A DNA stretch of 64,000 nucleotides from Ramlibacter tataouinensis (GTDB lineage Bacteria; Pseudomonadota; Gammaproteobacteria; Burkholderiales; Burkholderiaceae_C). Position numbers and translations under genes: made by a program. The DNA lies in contig NZ_CP116009.1 in NCBI RefSeq assembly GCF_027941915.1, positions 2,294,001-2,358,000 of the forward strand. The letters are read 5' to 3'. The notes below the pieces were generated by a model. That model saw only the letters and a list, made by a program, of their open reading frames with translations. It had not been told where the DNA came from and ran no database searches. Of the stretch, positions 47,003 through 55,682 are shown piece by piece (positions within the stretch are counted from its first letter, which is position 1; each line of letters opens with the position of its first letter).

Positions 47003-47876
47003 ATGAGCACCCGCACCGCCCTGCAGGCGACGTCCGCCTTCTACCAGGCCAGCCCCGGGCTGCGCCTGTTCCGGCTGGCGCTGGGCGCTTCCCAGCGCGT
47101 CTGGCCGGCGTTGGCGGTCCGCAGCGCCATCCGGTTGTTCAGCACGCCGCTGCCGCCGCGCCCACTGGCGCCCCGAATGGCAGGCCGCCAGCTGGGCCTT
47201 CGAGGACGGCGGCCTCACGCTCTACAGCCAGCCGGTGGCGCCGCACGCGCCGGTGGTGCTGCTGGCGCACGGCTGGGGCGGCCACGCGCGCCAGCTGCTG
47301 CCGCTGGCCGAGGCGGTGGCCCAGGCCGGCTTGCGGCCGGTGCTGCTGGAGATGCCGGCCCACGGCGCCAGCGCCGGCTCGACCAGCAACCTGCCGCAGT
47401 TCGCACGCGCCCTCGACTACGCCGTCGCGCGCCTGCAGCAGCAGGGCCACCGGCTGCACGCCGTGGTGGCGCATTCGCTGGCCGCCAATGCCGCCGCCTA
47501 TGCGTCCAGCCGCGGACTGCCGGTCGATCGCCTGGTGCTGCTGGCGCCGCCGTCGTCGCCGCTGGAGTACACGCGCCTGTTCGCCGCGGTGTTCGGCCTG
47601 TCCGAGCGCACCCGCTCGCGCATGCAGGCCCGCATCGAGGCGCGCGAGGGTGTGGTGATGCGCCAGTTCGAGCCGGCCGAGGTCGGCCCGCGGATCGGGC
47701 TGCCGACGCTGGTGGTGCACGATCGCGGCGACAGCATCAACCGCTTCGCCGATGGCCAGGCCTTCGCCGGTGCCATCGGCGGCGCCCGCCTGCTGCCGAC
47801 CGAGGGCCTGGGCCACCGGAAGATCCTCAAGGACGCGGCGGTGCTGGAAGCAGTGGCCGCCTTCCTGCGGCCCTGA
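47003..47876 (+). pseudogene. Alpha/beta hydrolase gene with a frameshift
   Basis: The N-terminal part is readable from ATG 47003 (MSTRTALQATSAFYQ...), but the hydrolase core is in another frame. Read in the second frame, the join region gives HWRPEWQAASWAFEDGGLTLY followed by VVLLAHGWGGHARQ. The core has the nucleophile elbow VAHSLAAN, an acidic residue in VVHDRGDS and a His in GLGHRKILKD, ending at 47876. One extra base near 47150-47165 explains the shift. It may be a true mutation, a sequencing error, or, less likely, a programmed shift. A start inside the second frame (47235, GTG) would give a truncated 213-residue protein. Confidence 0.75.
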
Positions 47877-47944
47877 AGATCCCGCTGCAGGATTTGTCAC
47901 GTTCCCGGTAGCATCGCCGCACCTCAACAATCGAAGGAGCGGAG

Positions 47945-49261
47945 ATGGGAATGTTCAGCTGGGCCGAGCGGCCCGCGCAGGTGCTGCAGCAAGGCGGCGT
48001 CATCGGCCCCGACGAGCGCCTGCCCTGGCCGCAGACGGCGGCCATGGGGGTGCAGCACGTGATCGCGATGTTCGGCGCCACCGTGCTGGCGCCCATCCTG
48101 ATGGGGTTCGACCCCAACCTGGCCATCCTGATGAGCGGCATCGGCACGCTCATCTTCTTCTTCATCACCGGCGGCAAGGTGCCCAGCTACCTGGGCTCGA
48201 GCTTCGCCTTCATCGGCGTGGTGATCGCCGCCACAGCCTATGCCGGCAAGGGCCCCAACGCCAACATCGGCGTGGCGCTGGGCGGCATCATCGCCTGCGG
48301 CGTGGTCTACACGATCATCGGCTTCATCGTCCATGCCGTCGGCACCGGCTGGATCGAGCGCCTGATGCCGCCGGTGGTCACCGGCGCCGTGGTGGCCGTG
48401 ATCGGCCTGAACCTGGCCGGCATCCCGGTCAAGAACATGGCGGCCAGCAACTTCGATTCGTGGATGCAGGCCGTCACCTTCGTCTGCGTGGCGCTGGTGG
48501 CGGTGTTCACCCGCGGCATGGTGCAGCGCCTGCTGATCCTGGTCGGCCTGATCGCCGCCAGCATCGTCTATGCGATCCTGGCCAACGGCCTGGGCCTGGG
48601 CAAGCCGATGGACTTCTCCGGCATCGCCGCCGCCGCCTGGTTCGGCGCGCCCAGCTTCGCCGCACCGGTGTTCAGCGGCCAGGCGATGCTGCTGATCGCG
48701 CCGGTGGCGGTGATCCTGGTGGCCGAGAACCTGGGCCACATCAAGGCGGTGACCGCCATGACCGGCCGCAACCTCGACCCGTACATGGGCCGCGCCTTCA
48801 TCGGCGACGGCATCGCCACCATGGTCAGCGGCTCCGCCGGCGGCACCGGCGTCACCACCTACGCCGAGAACATCGGCGTGATGGCGGCCACCAAGATCTA
48901 TTCGACCGCGGTGTTCGTGCTGGCGGCGCTGATCGCCATCCTGCTGGGCTTCTCGCCCAAGTTCGGCGCCGTGATCCAGGCCATTCCGCTGCCGGTGATG
49001 GGCGGCGTGTCGATCGTGGTGTTCGGGCTGATCGCCGCGGCCGGCGCCAAGATCTGGGTCGACAACCGGGTCGACTTCGCCGACAACCGCAACCTGATCG
49101 TGGCGGCCGTCACGCTGGTGCTGGGCACCGGCGACTTCACGCTCAAGTTCGGCGGCTTCGCGCTGGGCGGCATCGGTACCGCCACCTTCGGCGCGATCCT
49201 GCTGTACGCGCTGCTCAGCCGGGGCGGCCGGGCACCGCAAGCCGCCGCCGCGCCGCGCTGA
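47945..49261 (+). CDS. uraA: Uracil/xanthine permease (NCS2 family)
   Basis: This 438-residue inner-membrane protein imports nucleobases with protons. It has about 14 spans and the NCS2 landmarks QHVIAMFGATVLAPIL at the N-terminus, SSFAFIG, the motif ENLGHIKAVTAMTGRNLDP, and GGTGVTTYAENIGVMAATKIYS, where the conserved Glu contacts the base. The last motifs are those of the UraA/RutG uracil branch. A Shine-Dalgarno GAAGGAGCGG precedes the ATG at 47945. Confidence 0.93.
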   Translation: MGMFSWAERPAQVLQQGGVIGPDERLPWPQTAAMGVQHVIAMFGATVLAPILMGFDPNLAILMSGIGTLIFFFITGGKVPSYLGSSFAFIGVVIAATAYAGKGPNANIGVALGGIIACGVVYTIIGFIVHAVGTGWIERLMPPVVTGAVVAVIGLNLAGIPVKNMAASNFDSWMQAVTFVCVALVAVFTRGMVQRLLILVGLIAASIVYAILANGLGLGKPMDFSGIAAAAWFGAPSFAAPVFSGQAMLLIAPVAVILVAENLGHIKAVTAMTGRNLDPYMGRAFIGDGIATMVSGSAGGTGVTTYAENIGVMAATKIYSTAVFVLAALIAILLGFSPKFGAVIQAIPLPVMGGVSIVVFGLIAAAGAKIWVDNRVDFADNRNLIVAAVTLVLGTGDFTLKFGGFALGGIGTATFGAILLYALLSRGGRAPQAAAAPR

Positions 49262-49270
49262 GGCGCCGGG

Positions 49271-49840
49271 TCAGTCGCTGGAAGCCGAGCGGGCCAGCCG
49301 CTCGCTCTTCCAGTAGACGTCGTCACCGCCGTCCATGCGATTGAGCACGCGGGCCAGCACGAACATCAGGTCCGACAGCCGGTTGAGGTAGCGGCGCGGC
49401 GTGTCGTTGAGCGGCTCGGCCTGGCCCAGAGCCACCACCGCCCGCTCGGCCCGGCGCGCCACCGTGCGGCAGACGTGCGCCTGCGCGGCGGACCGGTTGC
49501 CGCCGGGCAGGATGAACTCCTGCAGCCGCGGCAACGCGGCGTTGTGCTGCGCCAGCGCCTCGTCCAGCACGGCCAGCGCCTCGGCCTTGAGCAATTCGTA
49601 GCCGGGAATGGACAGCTCGCCGCCCAGGTTGAACAGCTGTTGCTGCACTTCCACCAGCAACTCGCGCACGGCATCGGGCAAGCGCTCGCACAGCAGCACG
49701 CCGATGTGCGAATTCAGCTCGTCGACATCGCCCATGGCGTGCACCCGCAAGCTGCTCTTGGGCACGCGTGTGTTGTCGCCGAGTCCGGTGGTGCCGTCGT
49801 CGCCGGTGCGGGTGGCGATCTGGCTCAGGCGATTGCCCAT
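49271..49840 (-). CDS. Cob(I)alamin adenosyltransferase (PduO type)
   Basis: The enzyme transfers adenosyl from ATP to cob(I)alamin, making coenzyme B12. The 189-residue protein has the PduO ATP-binding start TRTGDDGTTGLGDNTRVPK. It then has VDELNSHIG and the C-terminal signature CRTVARRAERAVV and YLNRLSDLMFVLAR. The window has another B12 user, methionine synthase. Convergent with uraA (9-bp gap). Confidence 0.95.
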   Translation of the reverse strand: MGNRLSQIATRTGDDGTTGLGDNTRVPKSSLRVHAMGDVDELNSHIGVLLCERLPDAVRELLVEVQQQLFNLGGELSIPGYELLKAEALAVLDEALAQHNAALPRLQEFILPGGNRSAAQAHVCRTVARRAERAVVALGQAEPLNDTPRRYLNRLSDLMFVLARVLNRMDGGDDVYWKSERLARSASSD

Positions 49841-50000
49841 GGTGCGCTTCCTTCGCTGCTGTTTGCCCGGATCGATTGTCCCACCGGGGCCCAGCCGCGT
49901 CGGCGGCGCCGGTGCGAGGCGTCCTACGCACATTGGCGTGTGTGCACGACAGCCAGCGAGCCAACGGCCGCGCCACCATGGACCGGTCAGGAGTGATGCG

Positions 50001-50861
50001 ATGCGATCCTTGCTCCATTTCCACCCCCGCCCGCCGGTGCGGCTGGCGGCGCTGCTGCTGGCGCTGGGCGCGGCACCGACCTTCGCGCAGCTGCCGGCGC
50101 GCAGTGCGACCTCGCCGCCACCGGCGGCCTTCAGCACCCGCCCGGGGGTCCGCCCGGCGACGGTGACCACGCCCGCGACCGTGACCACCCCGGCCACCCC
50201 GCCTGTCTCGGTCGTCCCCGGCGGCGGCACCGCGGTCCTGCCGCCGACCGCGCCCGCCCCCGCCGGGCTGGCGCCGGTGTCGCCTTTTCCGGCCGGCCTG
50301 CCCTCGCCCCTGCCCTTCCCTGCCGGAACGCCCTCGACGGTGATCGCGGCGCCGGGCACCAGCGCCGCCATCACGGCACCCAGCACCACCGCGCGGCCGG
50401 ATGCCGCCGGCGTGGCCGGCACGGTGGTCACGGTGCCCAGCAGCACGCGCGGCGTGGTGACCGTGCCCGGCTCGACCCTGTCCATTCCGACCGGCACCGC
50501 CGGGATGCCCGCGGCAGTGGGCGCCACGGTGGCGCCGGACGTGGGCACCCCGGTCAACGCCGGCGCCGCCACGGTCGGCGACGTCATGGGTGTGCCGATC
50601 GCACCGGCTGCGGGCGGCTATGCCGGTGGCCTGACCGGCGGCACGCCCTCGGTGGCGCCGCAGGCGACCGTGGCCGTGCAAGGGCCGCTCACCGCGCTGC
50701 AGATCGCCCAGTTCTTCCAGCAGGCCGACGCCGACCGCGACGGCCTGCTCAGCCGGGCCGAAGCGCTGCGCCTGCCCCTGGTCACCATGACCTTCGAGGA
50801 CATGGACCGCAACCGCGACGGCAGCGTCTCGCGCGCGGAGTACGCCGACAGCCTGCAGTAG
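50001..50861 (+). CDS. Secreted Pro/Ala/Thr-rich protein with two EF-hands
   Basis: The 286-residue protein has a signal peptide (PPVRLAALLLALGAAPTFAQ). A long low-complexity stretch rich in Pro, Ala, Thr, Val and Gly runs from about residue 30 to 225, and two EF-hand loops lie at the C-terminus, DADRDGLLSRAE and DRNRDGSVSRAE, both with canonical calcium ligands. The linker suggests the EF-hand domain is held away from the membrane or cell wall. A calcium-dependent envelope role is possible but not shown. The Shine-Dalgarno AGGAG is about 7 bp before the ATG at 50001. Confidence 0.8.
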   Translation: MRSLLHFHPRPPVRLAALLLALGAAPTFAQLPARSATSPPPAAFSTRPGVRPATVTTPATVTTPATPPVSVVPGGGTAVLPPTAPAPAGLAPVSPFPAGLPSPLPFPAGTPSTVIAAPGTSAAITAPSTTARPDAAGVAGTVVTVPSSTRGVVTVPGSTLSIPTGTAGMPAAVGATVAPDVGTPVNAGAATVGDVMGVPIAPAAGGYAGGLTGGTPSVAPQATVAVQGPLTALQIAQFFQQADADRDGLLSRAEALRLPLVTMTFEDMDRNRDGSVSRAEYADSLQ

Positions 50862-50957
50862 CCGCGGTAGCCCGGCGAGGGCTTGAGCCCGGGCGCGGAG
50901 CACCGGCACCGTCGCGCCTTGCCGCTTAAACTGCCTGCTTCCCAGGAGAGCCCGCCG

Positions 50958-52382
50958 ATGAACGCGCCCACCGCCGTGTCCCACCTCGTCCCCGAGTTCC
51001 ACCCGCGCCCGGTGCCGCAGGCGCTGCTGGACGCGCTGGCGGCGCGCTTCGGCGCCCAGTGCTCCACCGCCGCCGCGGTGCGCGAGCAGCACGGGCGCGA
51101 CGAATCCTCGTTCGACGTGCCGCCGCCGGCCGCGGTGGTGTTCGCCGAAAGCACGCAGGACGTGGCCGATGCGGTGGCGCTGGCGGCGCAGCACGAGGTG
51201 CCGGTGATTCCATTCGGCGTCGGCTCCTCGCTGGAAGGCCACCTGCTGGCGGTGCAGGGCGGCATCAGCATCGACCTCTCGCGCATGAACCAGGTGCTCG
51301 CCGTCCACGCCGAGGACCTGACGGTGACGGTGCAGGCCGGCGTCACGCGCAAGCAGCTCAACGACGAGATCCGCAGCACCGGCCTGTTCTTCCCGATCGA
51401 CCCCGGCGCCGACGCGACGATCGGCGGCATGAGCGCCACCCGGGCCTCCGGCACCAACGCCGTGCGCTACGGCACCATGCGCGAGAACGTGCTGGCGCTG
51501 GAGGTGGTCACCGCCAGCGGCGAGGTGATCCGCACCGGCACCCGCGCCCGCAAGTCGTCGGCCGGCTACGACCTGACCCGCCTGATGGTGGGCAGCGAGG
51601 GCACGCTGGGCGTCATCACCGAGATCACGCTGCGGCTGTACCCGATCCCGGAGGCGATCTCGGCGGCGGTGTGCTCCTTCCCCAGCATCGAGGCGGCGGT
51701 GCGCACCGTGATCCAGGTGATCCAGCTCGGCGTGCCGATCGCCCGCGTCGAGCTGATCGACGCCAACAGCGTGCGCATGGTCAACCGGCACAGCAAGCTC
51801 ACGCTGCGCGAGGAACCGATGCTGCTGATGGAGTTCCACGGCTCGCCCGCCGGCGTCCAGGAACAGGCCGAGGCGGTGCAGGAGATCGCCGGCGAGCATG
51901 GCGGCAATGCCTTCGAGTGGGCCACCACGCCGGAGGAGCGCACCCGCCTGTGGACGGCGCGGCACAACGCCTACTTCGCCGCCATCCAGTCGCGCCCGGG
52001 CTGCCGCGCCATCTCCACCGACACCTGCGTGCCGATCTCGCGGCTGGCCGACTGCCTGCTCGACTCGGTGGCCGAGGCCGACGCCGGCGGCCTGCCCTAC
52101 TTCCTGGTCGGCCACGTCGGCGACGGCAACTTCCACTTCGGCTACCTGCTCGATCCGAACGACCCGCGCGAGCGCCAGGTCGCCGAGGAACTCAATCACA
52201 AGCTGGTGGCGCGCGCGCTGGCGCTGGGCGGCACCTGCACCGGCGAGCACGGGGTCGGGCTGCACAAGATGGGCTTCCTGGTCGACGAGGCCGGCGACGG
52301 CGCGGTCGACATGATGCGCACCATCAAGCGCGCGCTGGATCCCAAGAACATCCTGAACCCCGGCAAGATCTTTTCGCTCTGA
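50958..52382 (+). CDS. dld: FAD-linked D-lactate dehydrogenase/glycolate oxidase-type enzyme
   Basis: The 474-residue flavoprotein oxidises a 2-hydroxy acid, most likely D-lactate, and hands electrons to cytochrome c or quinone. It has the PCMH FAD-binding domain (PVIPFGVGSSLEGH, IDPGADATIGGMSATRASGTNAVRYG, LMVGSEGTLGVITE) and the C-terminal cap with metal/substrate histidines in VGHVGDGNFHFG and GTCTGEHGVGLHKMGF, ending KNILNPGKIF. The ATG at 50958 follows AGGAGAG. The following lipoprotein gene is 11 bp away. Confidence 0.92.
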   Translation: MNAPTAVSHLVPEFHPRPVPQALLDALAARFGAQCSTAAAVREQHGRDESSFDVPPPAAVVFAESTQDVADAVALAAQHEVPVIPFGVGSSLEGHLLAVQGGISIDLSRMNQVLAVHAEDLTVTVQAGVTRKQLNDEIRSTGLFFPIDPGADATIGGMSATRASGTNAVRYGTMRENVLALEVVTASGEVIRTGTRARKSSAGYDLTRLMVGSEGTLGVITEITLRLYPIPEAISAAVCSFPSIEAAVRTVIQVIQLGVPIARVELIDANSVRMVNRHSKLTLREEPMLLMEFHGSPAGVQEQAEAVQEIAGEHGGNAFEWATTPEERTRLWTARHNAYFAAIQSRPGCRAISTDTCVPISRLADCLLDSVAEADAGGLPYFLVGHVGDGNFHFGYLLDPNDPRERQVAEELNHKLVARALALGGTCTGEHGVGLHKMGFLVDEAGDGAVDMMRTIKRALDPKNILNPGKIFSL

Positions 52383-52393
52383 GGAGGGCTCCC

Positions 52394-52789
52394 ATGAAGA
52401 TCCGCACCGTCACCCTGCTGGCTGCCTGCACGCTGCTGGGCGCCTGCGCCCACCGGCCGGCGCCGGTGAACTATGGCCATCCGGCGTTGAATGCGGCGGC
52501 GGCACCGGCGCCGCGCCTGCAGAACGATCCCGGCCGGGTGGCACTCGGCACGGTGATCGGTGGGCTGGCCGGCGCGCAGGTGGGCGGCGGCTCGGGCCGG
52601 CTGGCGGCGGCCGGCGCCGGCGCGGCGATCGGCGCGATGGCGGCCCAGGGCGACTACAGCCACGAGGCGGCGCTGGGCGGGCTGGCCGGCGGCCTGATCG
52701 GCTCGCAGGTCGGCGGCGGCAGCGGCCGGCTGGCGGCGACCGCGGCCGGCGCGGGTCTGGGCGCCTGGCTGGCGGTGCCCCGGAACTAG
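52394..52789 (+). CDS. Glycine-zipper lipoprotein
   Basis: The 131-residue protein has a lipoprotein signal (LLAACTLLGAC, Cys near residue 18). Two near-identical glycine-zipper repeats, ALGTVIGGLAGAQVGGGSGR and ALGGLAGGLIGSQVGGGSGR, resemble those of outer-membrane proteins such as SlyB/PcP-type 17-kDa antigens. It probably sits in the outer membrane. The stop is followed immediately by a hairpin. Confidence 0.82.
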   Translation: MKIRTVTLLAACTLLGACAHRPAPVNYGHPALNAAAAPAPRLQNDPGRVALGTVIGGLAGAQVGGGSGRLAAAGAGAAIGAMAAQGDYSHEAALGGLAGGLIGSQVGGGSGRLAATAAGAGLGAWLAVPRN

Positions 52790-52790
52790 C

Positions 52791-52821
52791 AAGCAAAAGG
52801 CCCGGCGCAAAGGCCGGGCCT
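52791..52821 (-). terminator. Intrinsic terminator for the leftward envelope cluster
   Basis: A 9-bp perfect stem (52798-52806 with 52813-52821) is followed, on the minus strand, by TTTTGCTT. It lies 37 bp after the stop of the TPR-protein gene. It can also act as a weaker stop for the rightward lipoprotein gene. Confidence 0.8.
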
Positions 52822-52857
52822 GCTGCGCGGCTGGCGGGCGCCAGCCAGCCCGATCGC

Positions 52858-54315
52858 TTACTGCGGCGCGAACAGCGCCTGGATCTCCTGCCGGAACACC
52901 GGGTCGCGCTTGTGCTCGCCCGGCTCCAGCGGCCCGGCCTCGGACAGCAGCGAGGCCGGCGCGACCGACCGTCCCCAGTAGAGCTGGCACCGGGGCGCAT
53001 CGACCAGGCGGGTCGCCGCCAGCACCGTGGTCTTGCCTTCGGCCTCGACGCTGACGCCCAGCCGTGCAGCGCCGACCTTCTGCTGCGCGGTGGCCAGCCA
53101 CACGGTGGCGGGCAGTTGCTCCCATTCGCGGATGTCGGCCTGCGCCTGGGTCGACTGGGCCACGCCCTCGGCCACCAGGCCGGCGAACAGGCCCACCATG
53201 CCGACGCCGGCGGCGTCGCGGTTGCCGGACATCATGCCGGCCTGCAGGCTGGCCGCGCCGATGGTGGTGGCCACCGTGGAGACGTTCTCGGCCCCCTCGC
53301 GGAACGAGGCCTTGCCGCCCAGCACGGCGTCGACCGGCCGGCCGCCGCGGGTGGTGGCCTGGAAGCCGACATCGCCGCCGACCATGAAGGTGTCGGCCAC
53401 GCAGCTGCCGCCTTCGACGCAGGCGGTCTTGACGGTGGACTCCGGCAGCTTGTGCGGCTGCCACTTGAGCGCCTCGGCGTACTTGCCGGCGCCGTACTTG
53501 AACGGCACGCGGCCGGTCTCGAACAGCAGCAGCACGGGCCGCTCGACCGGCACGCCCTCGTAGGCCTTGTCGCCCTTGGCCGCCTGCTGCAGGAAGTCGC
53601 GCGCGAGCTGGGCATTGCCATCGCAGTAGCTGGCCCAGCCCGCCATGTAGGGCATCAGCCCGAAGTCGCCGGCGTACTGCTCGGCCTCGGCCACGGTGTC
53701 CTGGTAGTCGGCCTGCTTGAACATGGCGCGGGCGTTCTGGAAGTCACCCTTGGCCGCCCACACGATGCCGCGGTAGAAGTAGGCCATGGCGCGCTCGTAG
53801 GGCTCGCCCTTGAAGTCCTTGACCTTCTCGGCCGTCCACAGCGACTTGGCCTTCTGCGCCTCCGGGTTGTCGGCGTAGATCATCTCGATGCGCACCACCG
53901 CCGCCTCGAACGCCTTCTCCGCCAGGTCGACCTGGCCGGCAGCCAGCGCCACCATGCCGATGCGCTGCAGGTTCAGGGTGGCGTTGCGCTCGCCCTCGAT
54001 GTACAGCCGCTCCATCAGCGCGCGCAGGTCGGCCGGCGCGCCGGCCGCGAACGCGGTGGCGGCGGCCTGCACCTCCGGCGCGACCGGCTTGGCCGGGCCC
54101 CACTTCTTGGTCGGGTTGGCGGCCTGCTCGGCCTGCTGCTTGGCGGCCTGCTGCTGCTGCATCTGCATCATGTTCTGCAGGAAGCCGCCGAACTGCGCAT
54201 GGGCCGGCACGGACAGCAGGCCGCCGCAGGCGGCCAGCACGGCCACGCAGCTGGTGCGCAGGCGGACAAGGGGTCGGGCGATCGTCAATGGGTTCTCCAG
54301 GCGGAAATGCATCAC
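52858..54315 (-). CDS. Secreted COG3014-like TPR protein
   Basis: The 485-residue protein has an export signal (ending LLSVPAHAQ), a Gln/Met-rich stretch (MMQMQQQQAAKQQAEQ), a TPR-like helical region between about residues 85 and 240 (ERAMAYFYRGIVWAAKGDFQNAR), and a C-terminal globular part. It is the last gene of a four-gene run with LpoB-like and YcfL-like lipoproteins. Members of such clusters are thought to act in cell-wall assembly; the specific role is unknown. Confidence 0.75.
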   Translation of the reverse strand: MMHFRLENPLTIARPLVRLRTSCVAVLAACGGLLSVPAHAQFGGFLQNMMQMQQQQAAKQQAEQAANPTKKWGPAKPVAPEVQAAATAFAAGAPADLRALMERLYIEGERNATLNLQRIGMVALAAGQVDLAEKAFEAAVVRIEMIYADNPEAQKAKSLWTAEKVKDFKGEPYERAMAYFYRGIVWAAKGDFQNARAMFKQADYQDTVAEAEQYAGDFGLMPYMAGWASYCDGNAQLARDFLQQAAKGDKAYEGVPVERPVLLLFETGRVPFKYGAGKYAEALKWQPHKLPESTVKTACVEGGSCVADTFMVGGDVGFQATTRGGRPVDAVLGGKASFREGAENVSTVATTIGAASLQAGMMSGNRDAAGVGMVGLFAGLVAEGVAQSTQAQADIREWEQLPATVWLATAQQKVGAARLGVSVEAEGKTTVLAATRLVDAPRCQLYWGRSVAPASLLSEAGPLEPGEHKRDPVFRQEIQALFAPQ

Positions 54316-55157
54316 AGGGCGCGCGCCAGCCGGGCCAGCGTCTGCTCGGCCACCAGGCGGCCGACGTCGGTCACGGTGCGGGTCTTGACCACTTCGCGGA
54401 AGCCGCCCTTGGGGTCGGCCTCGTAGCGCGGCGCCGGACGCGGCGTGCCTTCGGGCTCCTGCCCGTTCATATAGCCCTCGGCCAGCACCACGCCGTCGGC
54501 CAGCCGCTTGATCGACACGTAGGTGGACCAGCCGGTGGCGGCGGCGGGATCGCGGGTGTTGAGCACCTCCATGAGCAGCTTGGCGTGGCGGGACAGCGCC
54601 TGGGTCTCGACCTGCTGGCTGTCCAGCGCGTCCTTGCGGGCCGCCGCGGTGGTCCTCATCACCACGTTGCGGTCCACCAGGCGCGCGCCGGCGCCGGCCA
54701 TGGTCTGCATGAAGGCGCTGCGCATCTCCAGGTCGGTGCGCTCGACCGGGCCGGCGCGGCGGGCCTGCTCGGTCCTGGTCTCGCGCGCGGTGACGGTGGT
54801 GCTGCTGACGGTGGCGCCGGCGACTTCGGCACCGGCATAGCCCGGCAACCGCACCGCCTCGGCCGAGGCGGCCCCGGCGCGCACGCTGTCAATGCTCACC
54901 TGGCTGGCCGTGCCCTGCTGCAGCATGTCGGTGAACTCGCGGTTCCACAGCACGGCGATGGTCGGGCGGCCGGCCTTGGCATAGGCCGACAGGAAGGCGG
55001 CCCGGTTGAATTCCGGCTGCGCGGCGGCCGGCACGGGCGCCGGCGTCAGCACCTCCGGCATGCCGCGGCGGTAGGCGCTCTCGGGGATGGCGGGCGTTTG
55101 CGCCGCGGCGGCGGCCGCGAGCAGCGGCACGCCCAGCAGCATGAGGCGACGCTTCAT
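54312..55157 (-). CDS. Periplasmic protein of unknown function, LpoB cluster
   Basis: The 281-residue product has a short signal peptide (RRLMLLGVPLLAAAAAAQT). Its body includes GRPTIAVLWNREFTDMLQ, a Val/Thr-rich linker and the C-terminal DVGRLVAEQTLARLARAL. The segment TIAVLWNREF and the later LLMEVLNTRD resemble the CsgG/LpoB-type nucleotide-fold secretion adaptors, but similarity is weak. It overlaps the TPR gene by four bases and follows the YcfL-like gene by 32 bp. Confidence 0.65.
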   Translation of the reverse strand: MKRRLMLLGVPLLAAAAAAQTPAIPESAYRRGMPEVLTPAPVPAAAQPEFNRAAFLSAYAKAGRPTIAVLWNREFTDMLQQGTASQVSIDSVRAGAASAEAVRLPGYAGAEVAGATVSSTTVTARETRTEQARRAGPVERTDLEMRSAFMQTMAGAGARLVDRNVVMRTTAAARKDALDSQQVETQALSRHAKLLMEVLNTRDPAAATGWSTYVSIKRLADGVVLAEGYMNGQEPEGTPRPAPRYEADPKGGFREVVKTRTVTDVGRLVAEQTLARLARAL

Positions 55158-55189
55158 GGCAGGACCTTTCGGGAAGGGGTTGGCGGCGC

Positions 55190-55672
55190 TCAGCGGGCCG
55201 GCGGCGGATCCAGCGGCACGCGGTAGCTCTGGCCCGGGGCGAACTGCGACTGACCGCGGTTGGCGTCGTAGATGTCGACCGCGACACGGCTGGTGGCCTG
55301 CGAGATGGCCGACTCGCCGTACACCGCCTGGCCGCGCGGGGGCAGGAACACCGTCTTCCAGGCGCTCGGCGGCTCGCTCTGGCCGCGGTCGCCGCTGAAG
55401 CGCGTGCGCACGCTGAGCACCACGTCGACGTCGGTGCAGTTCTGCACCGTGGTCTGCACCGCCGCCATGCCGGTGCCGGTGCGCGAGGTGACCACCTCCT
55501 GCACCCCGATCACCTTGGACAGCTCGGGCGACAGCACCGAAACGGCGGCCAGGTGGGGCTGGCCGGCCTGGCGGTCCCAGGTGGTGCAGCCGGTGAACGC
55601 GGGCGGCGTGCTCTGGGTGGCGCAGCCCGCCAGCAAGGCGGCCGCGCAGGCGGCCAGCAGATGGCTCTTCAT
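55190..55672 (-). CDS. YcfL-like lipoprotein
   Basis: The 160-residue lipoprotein has a signal ending ALLAGCAT (lipobox Cys near residue 17). Its body resembles YcfL (DUF1425): LSPELSKVIGVQEVVTSRTGTGMAAVQTTVQN with later RFSGDRGQ and VFLPPRGQAVYGESA. In E. coli ycfL is next to lpoB, and the same neighbour is present here 10 bp upstream. Its function in the envelope is unknown. Confidence 0.78.
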   Translation of the reverse strand: MKSHLLAACAAALLAGCATQSTPPAFTGCTTWDRQAGQPHLAAVSVLSPELSKVIGVQEVVTSRTGTGMAAVQTTVQNCTDVDVVLSVRTRFSGDRGQSEPPSAWKTVFLPPRGQAVYGESAISQATSRVAVDIYDANRGQSQFAPGQSYRVPLDPPPAR

Positions 55673-55682
55673 GGAATTCCCC

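Noticed and set aside
47003-47876. Programmed +1 frameshifting in the hydrolase gene
   Set aside because: No slippery heptamer, rare stop context or downstream structure was seen; a mutation or sequencing error is simpler.
49323-52265. A 980-codon minus-strand frame across several genes
   Set aside because: It runs antisense or out of frame over the adenosyltransferase, EF-hand and dehydrogenase genes, all better supported.
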